In this document: in pieces, positions 9,054 through 20,058 of the stretch | Layout: every line of letters starts with the position of its first letter | Position numbering within the stretch: the first letter of the stretch is position 1 | Assembly (NCBI RefSeq): GCF_035621455.1 | Contig: NZ_CP141822.1 | Span: 744,001 to 808,000 of the forward strand | Direction of reading: 5' to 3' | Length of the DNA: 64,000 bases | Source: Vibrio natriegens NBRC 15636 = ATCC 14048 = DSM 759 | GTDB lineage: Bacteria > Pseudomonadota > Gammaproteobacteria > Enterobacterales > Vibrionaceae | Notes under the pieces: generated by a model | The model's database searches: none | Told to the model about the DNA's origin: nothing | The model's input: only the letters and a program-made list of their open reading frames with translations | Program-made: the position numbers and the translations under genes

Positions 9054-10232
9054 TTAGAAGAAGCTCTTAACTAACAATACGATGTAATCCCACATACGGC
9101 TGAATAGGCTGCCTTGTTCTACGGTTTCCAGTGCCATTAGCGGGTATTCGGCAATATCTTCACCATCGATTTGATAGTATAGCTTACCAACTACATCACC
9201 TTTATTAATTGGGGCTTCTAGCTCTTTTTCAAGTACGAAGCTTGCTTTTAGATTCTTAGCTTCACCACGTGGAAGGGTTACGTAAGTATCTTTATCCAGG
9301 CCAAGTGCAACCGTGTCTTTGTTACCCATCCATACTTTTTCTTCTACGAATGTTTCGCCAGCTTTATGTGGAGCAACAGTCTCGAAGAAGCGGAAGCCGT
9401 AACTTAGCAGCTTTTTACTCTCTGATTTACGAGCGTTAGCATCTTTAGTGCCCATCACTACCGCAACCAGACGCATTTGGCCTTCAGTTGCAGAGCTTAC
9501 CAAGCTGTAACCAGCGTTACTTGTGTGGCCTGTCTTGATACCGTCAACGTTCATGCTCTTATCCCAAAGCAAGCCGTTACGGTTGTATTGGGTAATGCCG
9601 TTGTAGGTGAACTTCTTCTCAGCGTAAACGCGGTACTCGTTTGGTACATCACGGATAAGCGCTTTACCTAGCAGTGCCATGTCGTATGGCGTTGAGTAAA
9701 GTTCTGGGTTATCTAAACCGTGCACGTTGGCAAAATGAGAGTTACTCATACCCAGCGTGTTTGCCCATGCGTTCATTAGATCAACGAAAGCATCTTCCGA
9801 ACCGGCGATGTGCTCTGCCATTGCCACACATGCATCGTTACCTGATTGGATGATAATGCCACGGTTCAGGTCTTTTACTTTTACAGTGGTGCCAACTTCG
9901 ACGAACATCTTTGAAGAGTCCGGGAAGTTTTTCGCCCATGCGTTTTTACTGATGGTTACATCATCATCTTCTGAAATATTACCACGCGCTAGCTCTTGGC
10001 CAATAACGTAGCTGGTCATCATTTTGGTCAGACTAGCAGGAGACAACTTTGTGTTCATCTCTTTCTCTGCCAGTACTTTACCTGAATGGTAATCCATCAG
10101 TACGTAGCCTTTCGCTGCGATTTGAGGAGAGTCTGGTACCACGATCGGTGCGGCAAGAGCTGATTGAGCAAAGGTTGCTGAAAGAACAACGGATGAGACG
10201 AGAATAGATTTCACAAACTTATTTTTATTCAT
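9054..10232 (-). CDS. dacA: D-alanyl-D-alanine carboxypeptidase, PBP5 type
   Basis: Periplasmic enzyme that trims the terminal D-Ala from peptidoglycan pentapeptides. 392 residues: signal peptide ending near Ala28, then the three penicillin-binding motifs Ser67-X-X-Lys70 (SLTK), Ser130-Gly-Asn132 (SGN) and Lys233-Thr-Gly (KTG). A C-terminal beta domain ends in an amphipathic helix (last 18 residues, hydrophobic and aromatic) that anchors the protein to the outer face of the inner membrane. It follows rlpA, rodA and mrdA in the cell-elongation gene run but has its own 93-base upstream gap. Confidence 0.97.
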   Translation of the reverse strand: MNKNKFVKSILVSSVVLSATFAQSALAAPIVVPDSPQIAAKGYVLMDYHSGKVLAEKEMNTKLSPASLTKMMTSYVIGQELARGNISEDDDVTISKNAWAKNFPDSSKMFVEVGTTVKVKDLNRGIIIQSGNDACVAMAEHIAGSEDAFVDLMNAWANTLGMSNSHFANVHGLDNPELYSTPYDMALLGKALIRDVPNEYRVYAEKKFTYNGITQYNRNGLLWDKSMNVDGIKTGHTSNAGYSLVSSATEGQMRLVAVVMGTKDANARKSESKKLLSYGFRFFETVAPHKAGETFVEEKVWMGNKDTVALGLDKDTYVTLPRGEAKNLKASFVLEKELEAPINKGDVVGKLYYQIDGEDIAEYPLMALETVEQGSLFSRMWDYIVLLVKSFF

Positions 10233-10325
10233 GGTAATTCAAATTTTTGGGTTTAACTGCGGACATCTTATCAGAATCCCCAGCGATAATCAGAGGGGAT
10301 TCAATGAGAAATCCATGAACCTACG

Positions 10326-11132
10326 TCATTTTACAGTGTTGTGTTTTTTAATAAATGCAGACGAATAGCCGAGCAATTTTACTTTATCCAGTGTGGCTTG
10401 CGTCAGGGAATAGTCACTAAACGGGCCTAATAACAAGCGATACGACTCTTTCGCATTTTCAAGGAAAGTATCCGTATCCAGCTTTTGACCGAGTTCTGAG
10501 CCTAAAGTTCGGGCGCGATTTTCATTTTTTGAAGATGCGACCTGAATTACGTATTTAGGATGCTCGTCCAAAGACTTTTTGTCGGTCGGTTTATCTACGC
10601 TGATGACTTCAATTTTGACATTCGCGGTGCCTGTTTTAAGTACATCTAACTTATGTGCCGCCGCGTAGCTTAAATCAATAATTCGGCCATCATGGAATGG
10701 ACCTCGGTCATTCACGCGTACTACCGTTGTTTTGCCGTTATCGGTGTTGGTCACTTTGACGTAACTAGGCAGAGGCAGTGTTTTGTGTGCCGCTGTCATT
10801 GAGTACATGTCGTAGATCTCACCGTTGGACGTCAAATGACCCTGAAACTTCTTACCATACCAGGACGCTCGTCCTTGTTCGGTAAAGCCTTTCGCGTCGC
10901 GTACAATTTGGTAGTTCTTACCAAGGAGATGGTAATCTCTGTTGCCGCCTAAGCTGTATGGTTCGTACTTAGGGTAGGCGTCTTCAATATGATCCACTGA
11001 AAGTGGTGTGTCTGGCGCGACATCAGACTCAAGTTCGTAGCGGCCATCTTGCTGAGTTTTCTGGCTGGTTGATGAGCATCCAGCCAAAATAACTGCAGAA
11101 AAAACTAAGGAATATAAAGCGCGTTTTTGCAT
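10326..11132 (-). CDS. rlpA: Septal ring lytic transglycosylase / RlpA lipoprotein
   Basis: Outer-membrane lipoprotein: signal peptide with lipobox LAGC, lipidated Cys19. A double-psi beta-barrel domain follows (GRASWYGKKFQG to RVNDRGPF, about residues 88-165), and the C-terminal 80 residues form a SPOR domain that binds glycan strands stripped of stem peptides at division sites. 268 residues. Known members cleave such denuded glycan in Pseudomonas; in E. coli the catalytic role is less clear. The gene lies two bases after rodA and is almost certainly in its operon. Confidence 0.95.
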   Translation of the reverse strand: MQKRALYSLVFSAVILAGCSSTSQKTQQDGRYELESDVAPDTPLSVDHIEDAYPKYEPYSLGGNRDYHLLGKNYQIVRDAKGFTEQGRASWYGKKFQGHLTSNGEIYDMYSMTAAHKTLPLPSYVKVTNTDNGKTTVVRVNDRGPFHDGRIIDLSYAAAHKLDVLKTGTANVKIEVISVDKPTDKKSLDEHPKYVIQVASSKNENRARTLGSELGQKLDTDTFLENAKESYRLLLGPFSDYSLTQATLDKVKLLGYSSAFIKKHNTVK

Positions 11133-11134
11133 GT

Positions 11135-12256
11135 CTAGGTCGCCTTAGAGAATGCTTTTCTGTGCGTATGAATTGACATTAAAATACCAAAGCCAGCCAT
11201 CAAGGTCACCATTGAAGTGCCACCGTAACTGATGAGAGGTAACGGTACGCCTACGACGGGCAGGATGCCACTTACCATGCCGATATTTACGAAAATATAC
11301 ACAAAAAAGCTAAGTACAATACTGCCTGCCATCATTCGTCCAAATGCGGTCTGTGCTTGGCTAGCAAGGTACAGGCCTCGACCAATAATGAAGAGATAGA
11401 TGGCTAATAAGCAAAGAAAACCAATCATACCCCATTCTTCAGCAATTACTGCAAAGATAAAGTCAGTGTGTCGCTCTGGCAAAAATTCCAACTGAGATTG
11501 TGTCCCGTGTAACCAGCCCTTACCTGAAATACCACCGGACCCAATCGCAATTTTACTCTGGATGATATGGTAGCCCGCACCTAAGGGGTCAGACTCTGGG
11601 TTAAACAAGGTTCGTACACGCGTTTTCTGATACTCACGCATCAGGAAGAACCAAAGAATTGGAATAAAGCCACCCAGAGCAACAGCCGCAGCCGCAATGA
11701 TTCTCCAACTGATGCCCGCAAGGAAGATAACGAAAATACCGGATGCCGCGATCAGGATCGAGGTGCCTAAATCAGGCTGTTTCGCAATCAATATGGTCGG
11801 TACACACACCATGACTAAGGCAACCATCAAGGTTTTGAAGGTTGGCGGAAGTGGCTGACGACCAATATAACGAGCCACCATTAGCGGCACGGCCAGCTTG
11901 AGTAATTCAGATGGCTGGAATCGGACGAAACCAAGGTTTAGCCAACGTTGGGCACCTTTGGACGCTTCACCAAAAAACAGCACGCCAAAAAGCAGGATGA
12001 CTCCTGACGCAAACATCAAGGGCGCGAGACTCTCGTAGGTGCGTGGAGAAAGTTGTGCAAGCACTACCATCACCACAAGAGAGAGCACCATACGCATGGC
12101 CTGACGATCCATCATCGCCAGACTTTGGCCGCTCGCGCTGTACATGATCACCAAGCCAAATGCCATCAACGCTAAAATGCCAAGTAAGAGTGGCAAGTCA
12201 ATATGGAAGCGTTCAAACAGGGCTCGGTTTTTACCTGTAGAGGGATCCATTTTCAT
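11135..12256 (-). CDS. rodA: Peptidoglycan glycosyltransferase RodA (MrdB)
   Basis: SEDS-family polymerase of the elongasome, an inner-membrane protein with about ten hydrophobic segments across 373 residues. The conserved loop with the catalytic-type Asp is in [16 protein letters not shown], and the C-terminal SEDS signature [11 protein letters not shown] is intact. It pairs with the transpeptidase PBP2. The start codon shares one base with the mrdA stop codon, which implies coupled translation and fixed stoichiometry with PBP2. Confidence 0.97.
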   Translation of the reverse strand: MKMDPSTGKNRALFERFHIDLPLLLGILALMAFGLVIMYSASGQSLAMMDRQAMRMVLSLVVMVVLAQLSPRTYESLAPLMFASGVILLFGVLFFGEASKGAQRWLNLGFVRFQPSELLKLAVPLMVARYIGRQPLPPTFKTLMVALVMVCVPTILIAKQPDLGTSILIAASGIFVIFLAGISWRIIAAAAVALGGFIPILWFFLMREYQKTRVRTLFNPESDPLGAGYHIIQSKIAIGSGGISGKGWLHGTQSQLEFLPERHTDFIFAVIAEEWGMIGFLCLLAIYLFIIGRGLYLASQAQTAFGRMMAGSIVLSFFVYIFVNIGMVSGILPVVGVPLPLISYGGTSMVTLMAGFGILMSIHTHRKAFSKAT

Positions 12257-14181
12257 TATTGCGTTGCCTCTTGCTTAACGTTGTTTTCATCTTCTTCAGG
12301 CTCGATTTTTTCCGGGCCAAGTACGACACGGTCAAAGATTTTTCTTGCTACAGGCGCACCATTACTTGAGCCGCCACCCGCGTTTTCAAGAACCACAGTC
12401 ACGACTACTTTTGGATCATCAAACGGTGCAAAACCAGTAAATAAGGCGTGGTCACGCAAATGTTCGGCGACTTCATCTGCCTTGTACTCTTCGTCTTCAG
12501 CCAGTCCGAATACCTGAGCGGTACCGGATTTACCGGCGGTTTCGTAGCTCATGTCGTAAAACGAACGACGAGCTGTACCTCGAACCCCATGGTTTACACG
12601 GCGCATGCCTTCTTTCGCCATATCCCAGTACTTTTTCGGTACGTCTTTAATCGGCGGATAACTCAGGTATTCCTCTGAGTGCTGCTCGTCGAAATCGCCA
12701 CCATTGTTGATGGAAGCTTTAAGCAAGTGTGGGGCGGTAACGGCTCCGTCGTTGACCAGCACTGAGGTCGCTTTAGCGATTTGCATCGGCGTTGCAGTCC
12801 AGTAACCCTGACCAATACCTACCGGGATCGTATCGCCTTTATACCAAGGTGTTCTGTGGCGAGACATTTTCCACTCACGAGTCGGCATGTTGGCTTTACT
12901 TTCTTCGTAAATATCAATTCCGGTGTAATCACCAAAGCCGAACATCATCATCCAGCTGGAAATTCGATCGATGCCCATATCGTAAGCCACTTGGTAGAAG
13001 AAGGTATCCACGGACTCTTCAATTGATTTGATGATATCAACACGGCCATGTCCCCAACGCAGCCAGTCGCGGAAAGGGCGAGTGTCGGAATTTGGAATAC
13101 GCCAGTAGCCAGGATCATTACGGGTTGTTTGTGGAGTCACAACGCCTTCTTGCAGCGCGGCAACGGCCATAAATGGTTTGATGGTTGACGCTGGTGGATA
13201 AATACCTAATGTCGTTCGGTTAACCAGAGGTCGGTTTTTATCGTTAAGTAGCGCACGATAAGCCTTACCAGAAATACCATGAACGAAGGCATTGGGATCG
13301 TAGCTCGGGCTAGATACCATCGCTAGCACACCGTTATCTCTTGGGTCGATAACCACGGCACTGCCGCGACGACCATCAAGCAACTGGTGCACATAAAGCT
13401 GCAGATTAATGTCCAGGTTCAAAACAATATCTTTGCCAGGAACGGGTGGGACATATTTCAGTGTGCGGATCACCCGACCACGACTGTTCACCTCGACCTC
13501 TTGGTAGCCAGCAGTTCCATGGAGAATATCTTCGTAATATTTCTCAATACCGAGCTTACCGATGTCACGGGTCGCTTGATAGTTCGAGGCTTTTTCTTCA
13601 CGAATCAGGCGTTGTATGTCTCGATCGTTGATGCGAGAAACATAGCCAATCACGTGGGTAAGCACTTCACTAAATGGGTAGTAACGTTTTAGGGTCGCAC
13701 TGATTTCTACGCCGGGAAAGCGATATTGGTTGACTGAAAATACGGCAACCTGCTTTTCATCCAGCTGAGTGAGAAGAGGAACAGATTTAAAGCGACGGGT
13801 ACGCTTTCGCTCACGATGAAAGCGTTCAATTTGCTCTGGTGTGATTTCCAGAATAGTTTGCAGCTCTTTGATGGTCTCATCAATGTCTTTCACTTTTTCT
13901 GGAGTCAGCTCCAGGTTAAAGACAGGGCGGTTTTCCGCCAGTAACACACCGTTGCGATCGTAAATAAGCCCGCGGTTGGGCGCAATTGGTACGATTTTAA
14001 TACGGTTGTCGTTAGAGCGAGTTTGGTAATCTTGGAACTGGTTCACCTGAATGTTGTACATGTTGGCGACCAGGGCTCCCATCAAAATGACGATACCGAT
14101 AAATGCAACGATAGCGCGGCTGGCAAACAGGCGCGCTTCGGCTTGATAATCTCGAATTTGACTGCGGCGTCTATGAATCAT
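12256..14181 (-). CDS. mrdA: Penicillin-binding protein 2 (peptidoglycan transpeptidase)
   Basis: Class B transpeptidase for cell elongation, partner of RodA. 641 residues: a short cytoplasmic tail, one membrane helix at about residues 25-45, a pedestal domain, and a transpeptidase domain with the active-site motif STIK in [13 protein letters not shown] as the second motif, and KSGTAQ as the third. The final 15 residues are acidic and variable. The order rlmH, mrdA, rodA, rlpA is that of E. coli. Confidence 0.97.
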   Translation of the reverse strand: MIHRRRSQIRDYQAEARLFASRAIVAFIGIVILMGALVANMYNIQVNQFQDYQTRSNDNRIKIVPIAPNRGLIYDRNGVLLAENRPVFNLELTPEKVKDIDETIKELQTILEITPEQIERFHRERKRTRRFKSVPLLTQLDEKQVAVFSVNQYRFPGVEISATLKRYYPFSEVLTHVIGYVSRINDRDIQRLIREEKASNYQATRDIGKLGIEKYYEDILHGTAGYQEVEVNSRGRVIRTLKYVPPVPGKDIVLNLDINLQLYVHQLLDGRRGSAVVIDPRDNGVLAMVSSPSYDPNAFVHGISGKAYRALLNDKNRPLVNRTTLGIYPPASTIKPFMAVAALQEGVVTPQTTRNDPGYWRIPNSDTRPFRDWLRWGHGRVDIIKSIEESVDTFFYQVAYDMGIDRISSWMMMFGFGDYTGIDIYEESKANMPTREWKMSRHRTPWYKGDTIPVGIGQGYWTATPMQIAKATSVLVNDGAVTAPHLLKASINNGGDFDEQHSEEYLSYPPIKDVPKKYWDMAKEGMRRVNHGVRGTARRSFYDMSYETAGKSGTAQVFGLAEDEEYKADEVAEHLRDHALFTGFAPFDDPKVVVTVVLENAGGGSSNGAPVARKIFDRVVLGPEKIEPEEDENNVKQEATQ

Positions 14182-14210
14182 TAACGCTTGGCTCTAAAGT
14201 TAAACAGCGA

Positions 14211-14681
14211 TTATTCGCGATGGTAAGGGTGGTTAGCGGTAATGCTCCACGCTCGGTATAAGCTTTCAGCCATAACAATACGTACCAGAGGGTGTGGTAA
14301 CGTTAAGGCTGATAATGACCAGCTTTGGTCTGCGGCTGCTTTACATGCTGGAGCCAGACCTTCAGGGCCACCGATTAAAATCGATACGTCACGCCCATCG
14401 AGTTTCCAGGCTTCCAGTTGTTCAGCCAGTTGTGGGGTATCCCACTTTTTGCCAGGGATATCCAGAGTGACGATACGGCTCCCTTTTGGCACTGCGGCCA
14501 GCATCGCTTCGCCTTCTTTTTGCAGAATGCGCGCTATGTCGGCGTTCTTGCCACGTTTTCCGGCAGGAATCTCCACGAGTTCAAGTGGCATATCGTGCGG
14601 GAAACGACGGCGATACTCTTGAAAGCCTTCCTCGACCCACTTTGGCATTTTTGTACCAACAGCAATGAGTTGAATTTTCAA
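14211..14681 (-). CDS. rlmH: 23S rRNA pseudouridine1915 N3-methyltransferase
   Basis: SPOUT-class methyltransferase that modifies pseudouridine 1915 in helix 69 of 23S rRNA after subunit joining. 156 residues; the knotted SAM site is in ILIGGPEGL and the C-terminal [20 protein letters not shown] signature is intact. It begins four bases after the rsfS stop, so the two ribosome-related genes are co-transcribed ahead of mrdA. Confidence 0.97.
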   Translation of the reverse strand: MKIQLIAVGTKMPKWVEEGFQEYRRRFPHDMPLELVEIPAGKRGKNADIARILQKEGEAMLAAVPKGSRIVTLDIPGKKWDTPQLAEQLEAWKLDGRDVSILIGGPEGLAPACKAAADQSWSLSALTLPHPLVRIVMAESLYRAWSITANHPYHRE

Positions 14682-14685
14682 AAGA

Positions 14686-15003
14686 TTAACCCCAGAGTTT
14701 TTCTAGTTGGTACAGCTCGCGGTGTTCTTCTTGCATCACGTGCAGCATGGCATCGCCCATATCCAGAACTACCCATTCACCTTCGTTCTCACCTTCCATG
14801 CCCAAAGGTTCAAGACCTGCTTTTTTTACTTCAGTCGCAACGTGATCAGCGATGGATGAAACGTGGCGTTTAGATGTGCCCGTGCAGATGATCATGTAAT
14901 CTGTCACGCTTGATTTGCCTTCCACATTCAGGATGATGATATCTTCCGCTTTCATATCGTCGGCTTTATCAGCTAGAAAGTCTTTCAGTTCTTCGCGAAG
15001 CAC
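14686..15003 (-). CDS. rsfS: Ribosomal silencing factor RsfS
   Basis: Binds ribosomal protein L14 (uL14) on the 50S subunit and blocks subunit joining in starvation. The frame is open back to 15072 (128 residues), but that extension does not resemble the family. A GTG at 15003 has a GAGG Shine-Dalgarno eight bases upstream and gives a 105-residue protein, the normal family length, starting at LREELKDFL. The core motif [18 protein letters not shown] is intact. An 87-base gap separates it from holA; in E. coli nadD and cobC occupy this position. Confidence 0.93.
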   Translation of the reverse strand: MLREELKDFLADKADDMKAEDIIILNVEGKSSVTDYMIICTGTSKRHVSSIADHVATEVKKAGLEPLGMEGENEGEWVVLDMGDAMLHVMQEEHRELYQLEKLWG

Positions 15004-15090
15004 TCGGTTTTCCTCGGTTTGTCTCTTATCTCTAAATAGTTTTGCGCTAATCTGGCAAAACGGGTCGCGCACTATATCACGCTTTGGTTT

Positions 15091-16110
15091 TTAAATTGCC
15101 AGCTTAATATCAGGAGAGCCGGTTTCCAGGCTCAATTGATGCATAGTTGGCCAGACGGATTCGTCATATTGGGTTTTAGCTTTTATCTCTGCCTGAGTAA
15201 GAAGAGACACAAGCTTAAAGATTTTTCTGGCTGAAAGACGAGTCAAGGCTGCGTTATACAAAGGGCGTTTATTTTGCCACACACGGTATTTTTCAAACAC
15301 TTGGTTTATGTTCATCTTGGTCAAATCCTGATGCATGCTCAGCAGTTGGTTGAACTCTTTTTGCACGCTACGAATAAGAATCACCGCCTCCACGCCTTCA
15401 GCTTCAAGCTGACGTAAGATACGTTGGGCACGGTTAGCTTTTCCTGCCAGCAAAGCATCAATCCAGTTGAAGGTTGTAAAATGGTTGTGCCGACTTAACG
15501 CTTCCTCTAAACGCACGATGGTGAGTTCGCCATCAGGGTAAAGTAGAGCGAGTTTCTCTAAGCTTTGCGACAGTGCAAACAGGTTGCCCTCGTGCCACTG
15601 AGCGAGCATTTGCAGCGATTGCTGGTCCGGTTTTACTCCAAGTTTGCGACAACGAGCCTGAATGAACATTGGCAGGCGCTGGAGGTCTGGTGTCAGGCAA
15701 CTTACCCAGTCACCTTTCGCGCTGAGCGATTTAAACCATTTACTGTTTTCCTGCGCCTTAGTCAGCTTACTACCGATGATGACCAGCATGATGTCGTCAT
15801 GCATCATGTCTGACAGTGCCTGCAGTTCTTTGCTTATTGCGGTGTTGATGCCACTTTCTGGTATTTCGAGCTCAATGAGTTGGCGGCTGGAGAACAGGCT
15901 GAGCGCTTGAAAGCAGTCATAAACCTGATTCCAATCTAAGCTCGCATCAACCGCAAAGCGATGCTTTTCTTCAAAACCGTGTTGGAATGCGGTTTTTTGG
16001 ATTGCTTGACGGCTTTCTTGAATTAATAGTGGTTCATTACCAAAGATCAGGTAAATCGGCTTGATGTGCTTGGCTAAATGATCCGCCAGCTTGTCAGCAT
16101 ATACTCGCAT
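15091..16110 (-). CDS. holA: DNA polymerase III subunit delta
   Basis: Clamp-loader wrench subunit that opens the beta sliding clamp. 339 residues with the HolA N-terminal pattern YLIFGNEPLLIQES and no functional ATP site, as expected for delta. It begins five bases after the lptE stop and belongs to the leuS-lptE-holA run. Confidence 0.95.
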   Translation of the reverse strand: MRVYADKLADHLAKHIKPIYLIFGNEPLLIQESRQAIQKTAFQHGFEEKHRFAVDASLDWNQVYDCFQALSLFSSRQLIELEIPESGINTAISKELQALSDMMHDDIMLVIIGSKLTKAQENSKWFKSLSAKGDWVSCLTPDLQRLPMFIQARCRKLGVKPDQQSLQMLAQWHEGNLFALSQSLEKLALLYPDGELTIVRLEEALSRHNHFTTFNWIDALLAGKANRAQRILRQLEAEGVEAVILIRSVQKEFNQLLSMHQDLTKMNINQVFEKYRVWQNKRPLYNAALTRLSARKIFKLVSLLTQAEIKAKTQYDESVWPTMHQLSLETGSPDIKLAI

Positions 16111-16115
16111 GTTAC

Positions 16116-16658
16116 TTAAGAATTCGTGTTCGCAGTTGGCTGGTTAATTTCGCCAGACTCGTATTCTGCACGCACTCGTCCTAACTGACGCATCATTTGC
16201 TTGGCAGCTTGTAAGTGCATTTCATCTTTAATCACGTCGCGTTCAACCGACTTAGCCAAGGCTGTCAGTGGGTTATCCAGATAGTTGCGATTGACTGTAG
16301 TGGTGTAGTTCTTCGTGCCATAACCCGGGATCGTGACACGGTATTGTACAACGTAAGTCAGTTCTTTCTCTGCCGCACGGCTGTTTTGGTAAAGCGATAG
16401 CGTGCGCTCTTCAAGGCTTGTCTCAATCAGATGTAAGTTTGGTACGCTTGACGATGGTTGAACTAATTCTACTTTATTCAGCGTGAGCTGAGATTTCACG
16501 TAGCGGGTTAGCTGGTTGTATTCATCGTAACTGGTGAATGACATGGTGTGCAGCTCTTCCGGTACAGAGTATTCGCCGCGAAGGTGAAAACCACAGGCAG
16601 AGAGAAGTCCGGCTAATACCAATACCACAGGTAGTTTAATCAAAGAGAAAAAGCGCAT
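16116..16658 (-). CDS. lptE: LPS assembly lipoprotein LptE
   Basis: Outer-membrane lipoprotein that plugs the LptD barrel and helps insert lipopolysaccharide into the outer leaflet. 180 residues; signal peptide with lipobox LSAC (Cys22) followed by the family hallmark GFHLRG. Located between leuS and holA as in E. coli. Two strong hairpins lie between leuS and this gene (see the 16693-16759 entry), so its expression may be tuned by read-through from leuS. Confidence 0.95.
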   Translation of the reverse strand: MRFFSLIKLPVVLVLAGLLSACGFHLRGEYSVPEELHTMSFTSYDEYNQLTRYVKSQLTLNKVELVQPSSSVPNLHLIETSLEERTLSLYQNSRAAEKELTYVVQYRVTIPGYGTKNYTTTVNRNYLDNPLTALAKSVERDVIKDEMHLQAAKQMMRQLGRVRAEYESGEINQPTANTNS

Positions 16659-16692
16659 TGATTGTATTCATCCTAAATTGCATAAGGGGGAT

Positions 16693-16759
16693 ATTTACCT
16701 TAAACCACTCAGTGGGAATGGTTTGAGGTAAATAAACAGGGTAGAGGACTACCCTGTTT
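16693..16759 (-). terminator. Tandem hairpins between leuS and lptE (attenuator or weak terminator)
   Basis: Two adjacent inverted repeats fill most of the 157-base gap. The leuS-proximal one pairs AAACAGGGTAG (16734-16744) with CTACCCTGTTT (16749-16759), an 11-base-pair perfect stem with a four-base loop. The second pairs 15 bases, 16693-16707 with 16719-16733, with a single G-U. On minus neither is followed by a long T run, so full termination is doubtful; partial termination or mRNA protection is more likely. Confidence 0.55.
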
Positions 16760-16815
16760 AATGACTCTTGGTTAGCGAATAAGTTCGCTAAGCTGAGAGA
16801 AATTGCAGACTATGA

Positions 16816-19392
16816 TTAGTTTGCAACGATGTTCAGAAGTTTACCCGGAACGTAAATGACTTTACGGATGGTTTTGTCTTCGGTGAACTTAGTTACGTTC
16901 TCATCGTTCAGACCAAGCTCTTCAACTTGCTCTTTAGTTGCGTCTGCTGCAACTGTCAGTTTCGCACGTAGCTTACCGTTAACTTGAACAACGATTGTTT
17001 TTTCGTCTTCAACCAGTGCTTTCTCATCGAAAGTTGGCCAAGTCGCGTTGTCGATGTCAGTCTCACCCAGTGCAGTCCATAGCTCGTATGAAATGTGCGG
17101 AGTGATAGGGTAAAGCATTGCAACTACTGCTTTAAGAGCTTCATCAAGGATAGCACGGTCTTGTGCTGACTCTTGAGGCGCTTTCGCTAGCTTGTTCATC
17201 AGTTCCATGATTGCTGCGATAGCCGTGTTGAATGTCTGGCGACGAGCCACATCATCGGTTACTTTCGCAATGGTCTTGTGAACGTCACGACGTAGTGCTT
17301 TTTGATCACCAGAAAGTGCATCTGCGTTAACCGCTTCTGCTGCACCTTTTGCTGTGTGCTCTTTCACTAGTTTCCAAACACGTTTCAGGAAGCGGTTTGC
17401 ACCTTCTACGCCAGACTCTTGCCACTCAAGCGTCATGTCTGCTGGAGAAGCGAACATCATGAACAGACGTACTGTGTCAGCACCGTACTTGTCTACCATC
17501 TCTTGAGGGTCAATACCGTTGTTCTTCGACTTAGACATTTTGATCATGCCTGAGTGCTCAACGTTGCGACCTTCGTTATCGGTAGCTGAGGTGATACGGC
17601 CTTTACCGTCACGCTCAACTTTCACGTCAGTTGGTGCAACCCACTCTTTGCCGCCTTTCTCGTTCTCGAAGTAGAACGCGTCTGCCAGTACCATGCCTTG
17701 ACATAGTAGCTGCTTGAACGGCTCATCAGACGTTACGTAGCCCGCATCACGCAGAAGCTTGTGGAAGAAGCGTGAGTACAACAGGTGCATACAAGCGTGC
17801 TCGATACCACCGATGTACTGGTCTACTGGTAGCCAGTAGTTTGCTTTTTCTGGATCCAGGATGTCGTCTGCTTGTGGTGAACAGTAACGCGCGTAGTACC
17901 AAGAAGATTCCATGAACGTATCGAACGTGTCAGTCTCACGTAGAGCTGGTTCGCCGTTGAATGTCGTCTTCGCCCATTCTTTGTCTGCTTTGATTGGGCT
18001 CGTTACGCCGTCCATCACCACGTCTTCTGGAAGAATCACTGGTAGTTGGTCAGCTGGTACTGGGTGAACTTCACCGTCTTCAGTCGTTACCATTGGGATT
18101 GGTGCACCCCAGTAGCGTTGACGAGATACACCCCAGTCACGTAGACGGAAGTTAACAGTCTTAGTGCCTTTACCTTCTGCTTCTAGTTTCGCTGCGATTG
18201 CATCGAATGCTGCTTGGAATTCAAGACCGTCGAACTCACCAGAATCGAACAGAACGCCTTTCTCTGTGTATGCTGCTTCAGAAACATCTAGCTCGCTACC
18301 GTCAACTGGTTTGATGACAGGAACGATGTCCAGACCGTACTTAGTTGCAAATTCGTAGTCACGTTGGTCGTGAGCAGGTACAGCCATAACCGCGCCTGTA
18401 CCGTAGTCCATCAGTACGAAGTTTGCTACGTATACTGGTACTTCACGGCCGTTCAATGGATGAATCGCAGTAAGGCCAGTCGCCATACCTTTCTTCTCCA
18501 TTGTCGCTAGCTCAGCTTCAGCAACTTTGTTGTTCTTACATTCGTCGATAAATGCTGCAAGCTCTGGGTTGTTCTCTGCTGCTAATGCTGCAAGAGGATG
18601 GCCTGCTGCGATACCCACGTAAGTCACACCCATAAGTGTGTCAGGACGAGTTGTGTAAACTTCTAGATCTTGAGCTTGATCTTTCACTTGGAACTTAAGC
18701 TCAACGCCTTCAGAGCGACCAATCCAGTTACGCTGCATGGTTTTCACCATTTCAGGCCAGCCGTCAAGGTTGTCTAGATCGTCTAGTAGCTCTTGAGCGT
18801 ACTCAGTGATCTTAATGAACCACTGAGGGATCTCTTTTTGCTCTACAGGCGTGTCACAACGCCAGCAGCAGCCATCTTCAACCTGTTCGTTCGCTAGAAC
18901 GGTTTGGTCGTTTGGACACCAGTTCACTGATGAGGTCTTCTTGTAAACCAGGCCTTTTTCGTAAAGCTTAGTGAAGAACTCTTGTTCCCAACGGTAGTAT
19001 TCTGGCGTACAGGTCGCGAATTCGCGGTTCCAGTCGTAACCAAAGCCTAGAAGCTTAAGCTGGTTCTTCATGTACTCAATGTTTTCGTAAGTCCATGGCG
19101 CTGGTGCTGTCTTGTTTTTTACTGCTGCGTTTTCTGCAGGCAGACCGAATGCATCCCAACCGATAGGTTGCATCACGTTTTTGCCTTGTAGGCGTTGGAA
19201 ACGAGATACTACGTCACCGATGGTGTAGTTACGCACGTGACCCATGTGCAGTCGACCACTTGGGTATGGGAACATAGATAGACAGTAGAATTTTTCTTTA
19301 TTTGGGTCTTCACTTACAACAAAGGTCTTGTTGTCATCCCAGTGCTTTTGAACTTTCTGTTCAATGTCTTGTGGGTTGTATTGCTCTTGCAT
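16816..19392 (-). CDS. leuS: Leucyl-tRNA synthetase
   Basis: Class I aminoacyl-tRNA synthetase that charges tRNA-Leu, including the 11 tRNA-Leu(UAG) copies in this window. 858 residues, normal length. The HIGH-type motif is in [15 protein letters not shown] (near residue 43), the CP1 editing domain occupies about residues 225-415, and the class signature KMSKSKNNG is near residue 620. It is the first gene of the minus-strand run toward lipA. Confidence 0.98.
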   Translation of the reverse strand: MQEQYNPQDIEQKVQKHWDDNKTFVVSEDPNKEKFYCLSMFPYPSGRLHMGHVRNYTIGDVVSRFQRLQGKNVMQPIGWDAFGLPAENAAVKNKTAPAPWTYENIEYMKNQLKLLGFGYDWNREFATCTPEYYRWEQEFFTKLYEKGLVYKKTSSVNWCPNDQTVLANEQVEDGCCWRCDTPVEQKEIPQWFIKITEYAQELLDDLDNLDGWPEMVKTMQRNWIGRSEGVELKFQVKDQAQDLEVYTTRPDTLMGVTYVGIAAGHPLAALAAENNPELAAFIDECKNNKVAEAELATMEKKGMATGLTAIHPLNGREVPVYVANFVLMDYGTGAVMAVPAHDQRDYEFATKYGLDIVPVIKPVDGSELDVSEAAYTEKGVLFDSGEFDGLEFQAAFDAIAAKLEAEGKGTKTVNFRLRDWGVSRQRYWGAPIPMVTTEDGEVHPVPADQLPVILPEDVVMDGVTSPIKADKEWAKTTFNGEPALRETDTFDTFMESSWYYARYCSPQADDILDPEKANYWLPVDQYIGGIEHACMHLLYSRFFHKLLRDAGYVTSDEPFKQLLCQGMVLADAFYFENEKGGKEWVAPTDVKVERDGKGRITSATDNEGRNVEHSGMIKMSKSKNNGIDPQEMVDKYGADTVRLFMMFASPADMTLEWQESGVEGANRFLKRVWKLVKEHTAKGAAEAVNADALSGDQKALRRDVHKTIAKVTDDVARRQTFNTAIAAIMELMNKLAKAPQESAQDRAILDEALKAVVAMLYPITPHISYELWTALGETDIDNATWPTFDEKALVEDEKTIVVQVNGKLRAKLTVAADATKEQVEELGLNDENVTKFTEDKTIRKVIYVPGKLLNIVAN

Positions 19393-19546
19393 CGATGATA
19401 TCCGGTTATCTTGGAATTTGTGAGTTCGGTTAGAACAGACTTAAATAGATCGTCATAGAATACCTAAAGCTAGGGATCACAACAATAGCCAATCTGTACC
19501 CTTGCGTACTCAAGTCACGCAGGTAGGAGAAAGATGGAGGTCAGTT

Positions 19547-20017
19547 ATGCCTAAACGTAAAACAGGTTATGAGGAAATGCTCGAGGATGTGATCGAAACC
19601 TTGAAGCACAGTCCTGAAGAAGTTAACAAAGCGATAGAGACGTCAGGCAAAGTGGTGGAAGCCGCGAATGACCTGACCAAAGATGAGTTGGCTTTGATTA
19701 AAGCGTACGTCAAATCTGACTTAAAAGAGTTTTCAGAAAATTACGAAGACAGTAAAAGTGGCCCTTTTTACCTAACGATTGCAGATTCAATCTGGCAAGG
19801 ATTGTTAGAAATTACTGACCGGACCAAGGTTGAATGGGTTGAGTTATTTGATGACCTCGAGCATCAAGGCCTGTATGAAGCTGGTGATGTGATTGGTTTG
19901 GGTACTTTAGTGTGTGATGAATGTGGTCATAAAACCACGTATAACCATCCAACCGTTATTATTCCGTGTATCAAATGTGGTCATACTGGCTTTAGTCGTC
20001 AGTCTTTAAAACCTTAA
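19547..20017 (+). CDS. ybeL: Zinc-ribbon protein, YbeL/DUF1451 family
   Basis: A 156-residue cytoplasmic protein with a helical, charged N-terminal part (residues 1-110) and a C-terminal zinc ribbon with CDECGH and CIKCGH cysteine pairs 17 residues apart. The function is unknown. The frame is open to 19502 by a TTG, but GGAGG six bases before the ATG at 19547 decides the start. It is divergent from leuS, as is ybeL in E. coli, which supports the assignment. Confidence 0.9.
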   Translation: MPKRKTGYEEMLEDVIETLKHSPEEVNKAIETSGKVVEAANDLTKDELALIKAYVKSDLKEFSENYEDSKSGPFYLTIADSIWQGLLEITDRTKVEWVELFDDLEHQGLYEAGDVIGLGTLVCDECGHKTTYNHPTVIIPCIKCGHTGFSRQSLKP

Positions 20018-20026
20018 CAAGTATGA

Positions 20027-20052
20027 AAAAAGAGGCCGTTTGGCCTCTTTTT
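20027..20052 (+). terminator. Bidirectional terminator between ybeL and lnt
   Basis: Perfect 11-base-pair stem AAAAAGAGGCC (20027-20037) with GGCCTCTTTTT (20042-20052) between two convergent genes; its A and T ends let it act on both strands. Confidence 0.9.
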
Positions 20053-20058
20053 AGTTGA

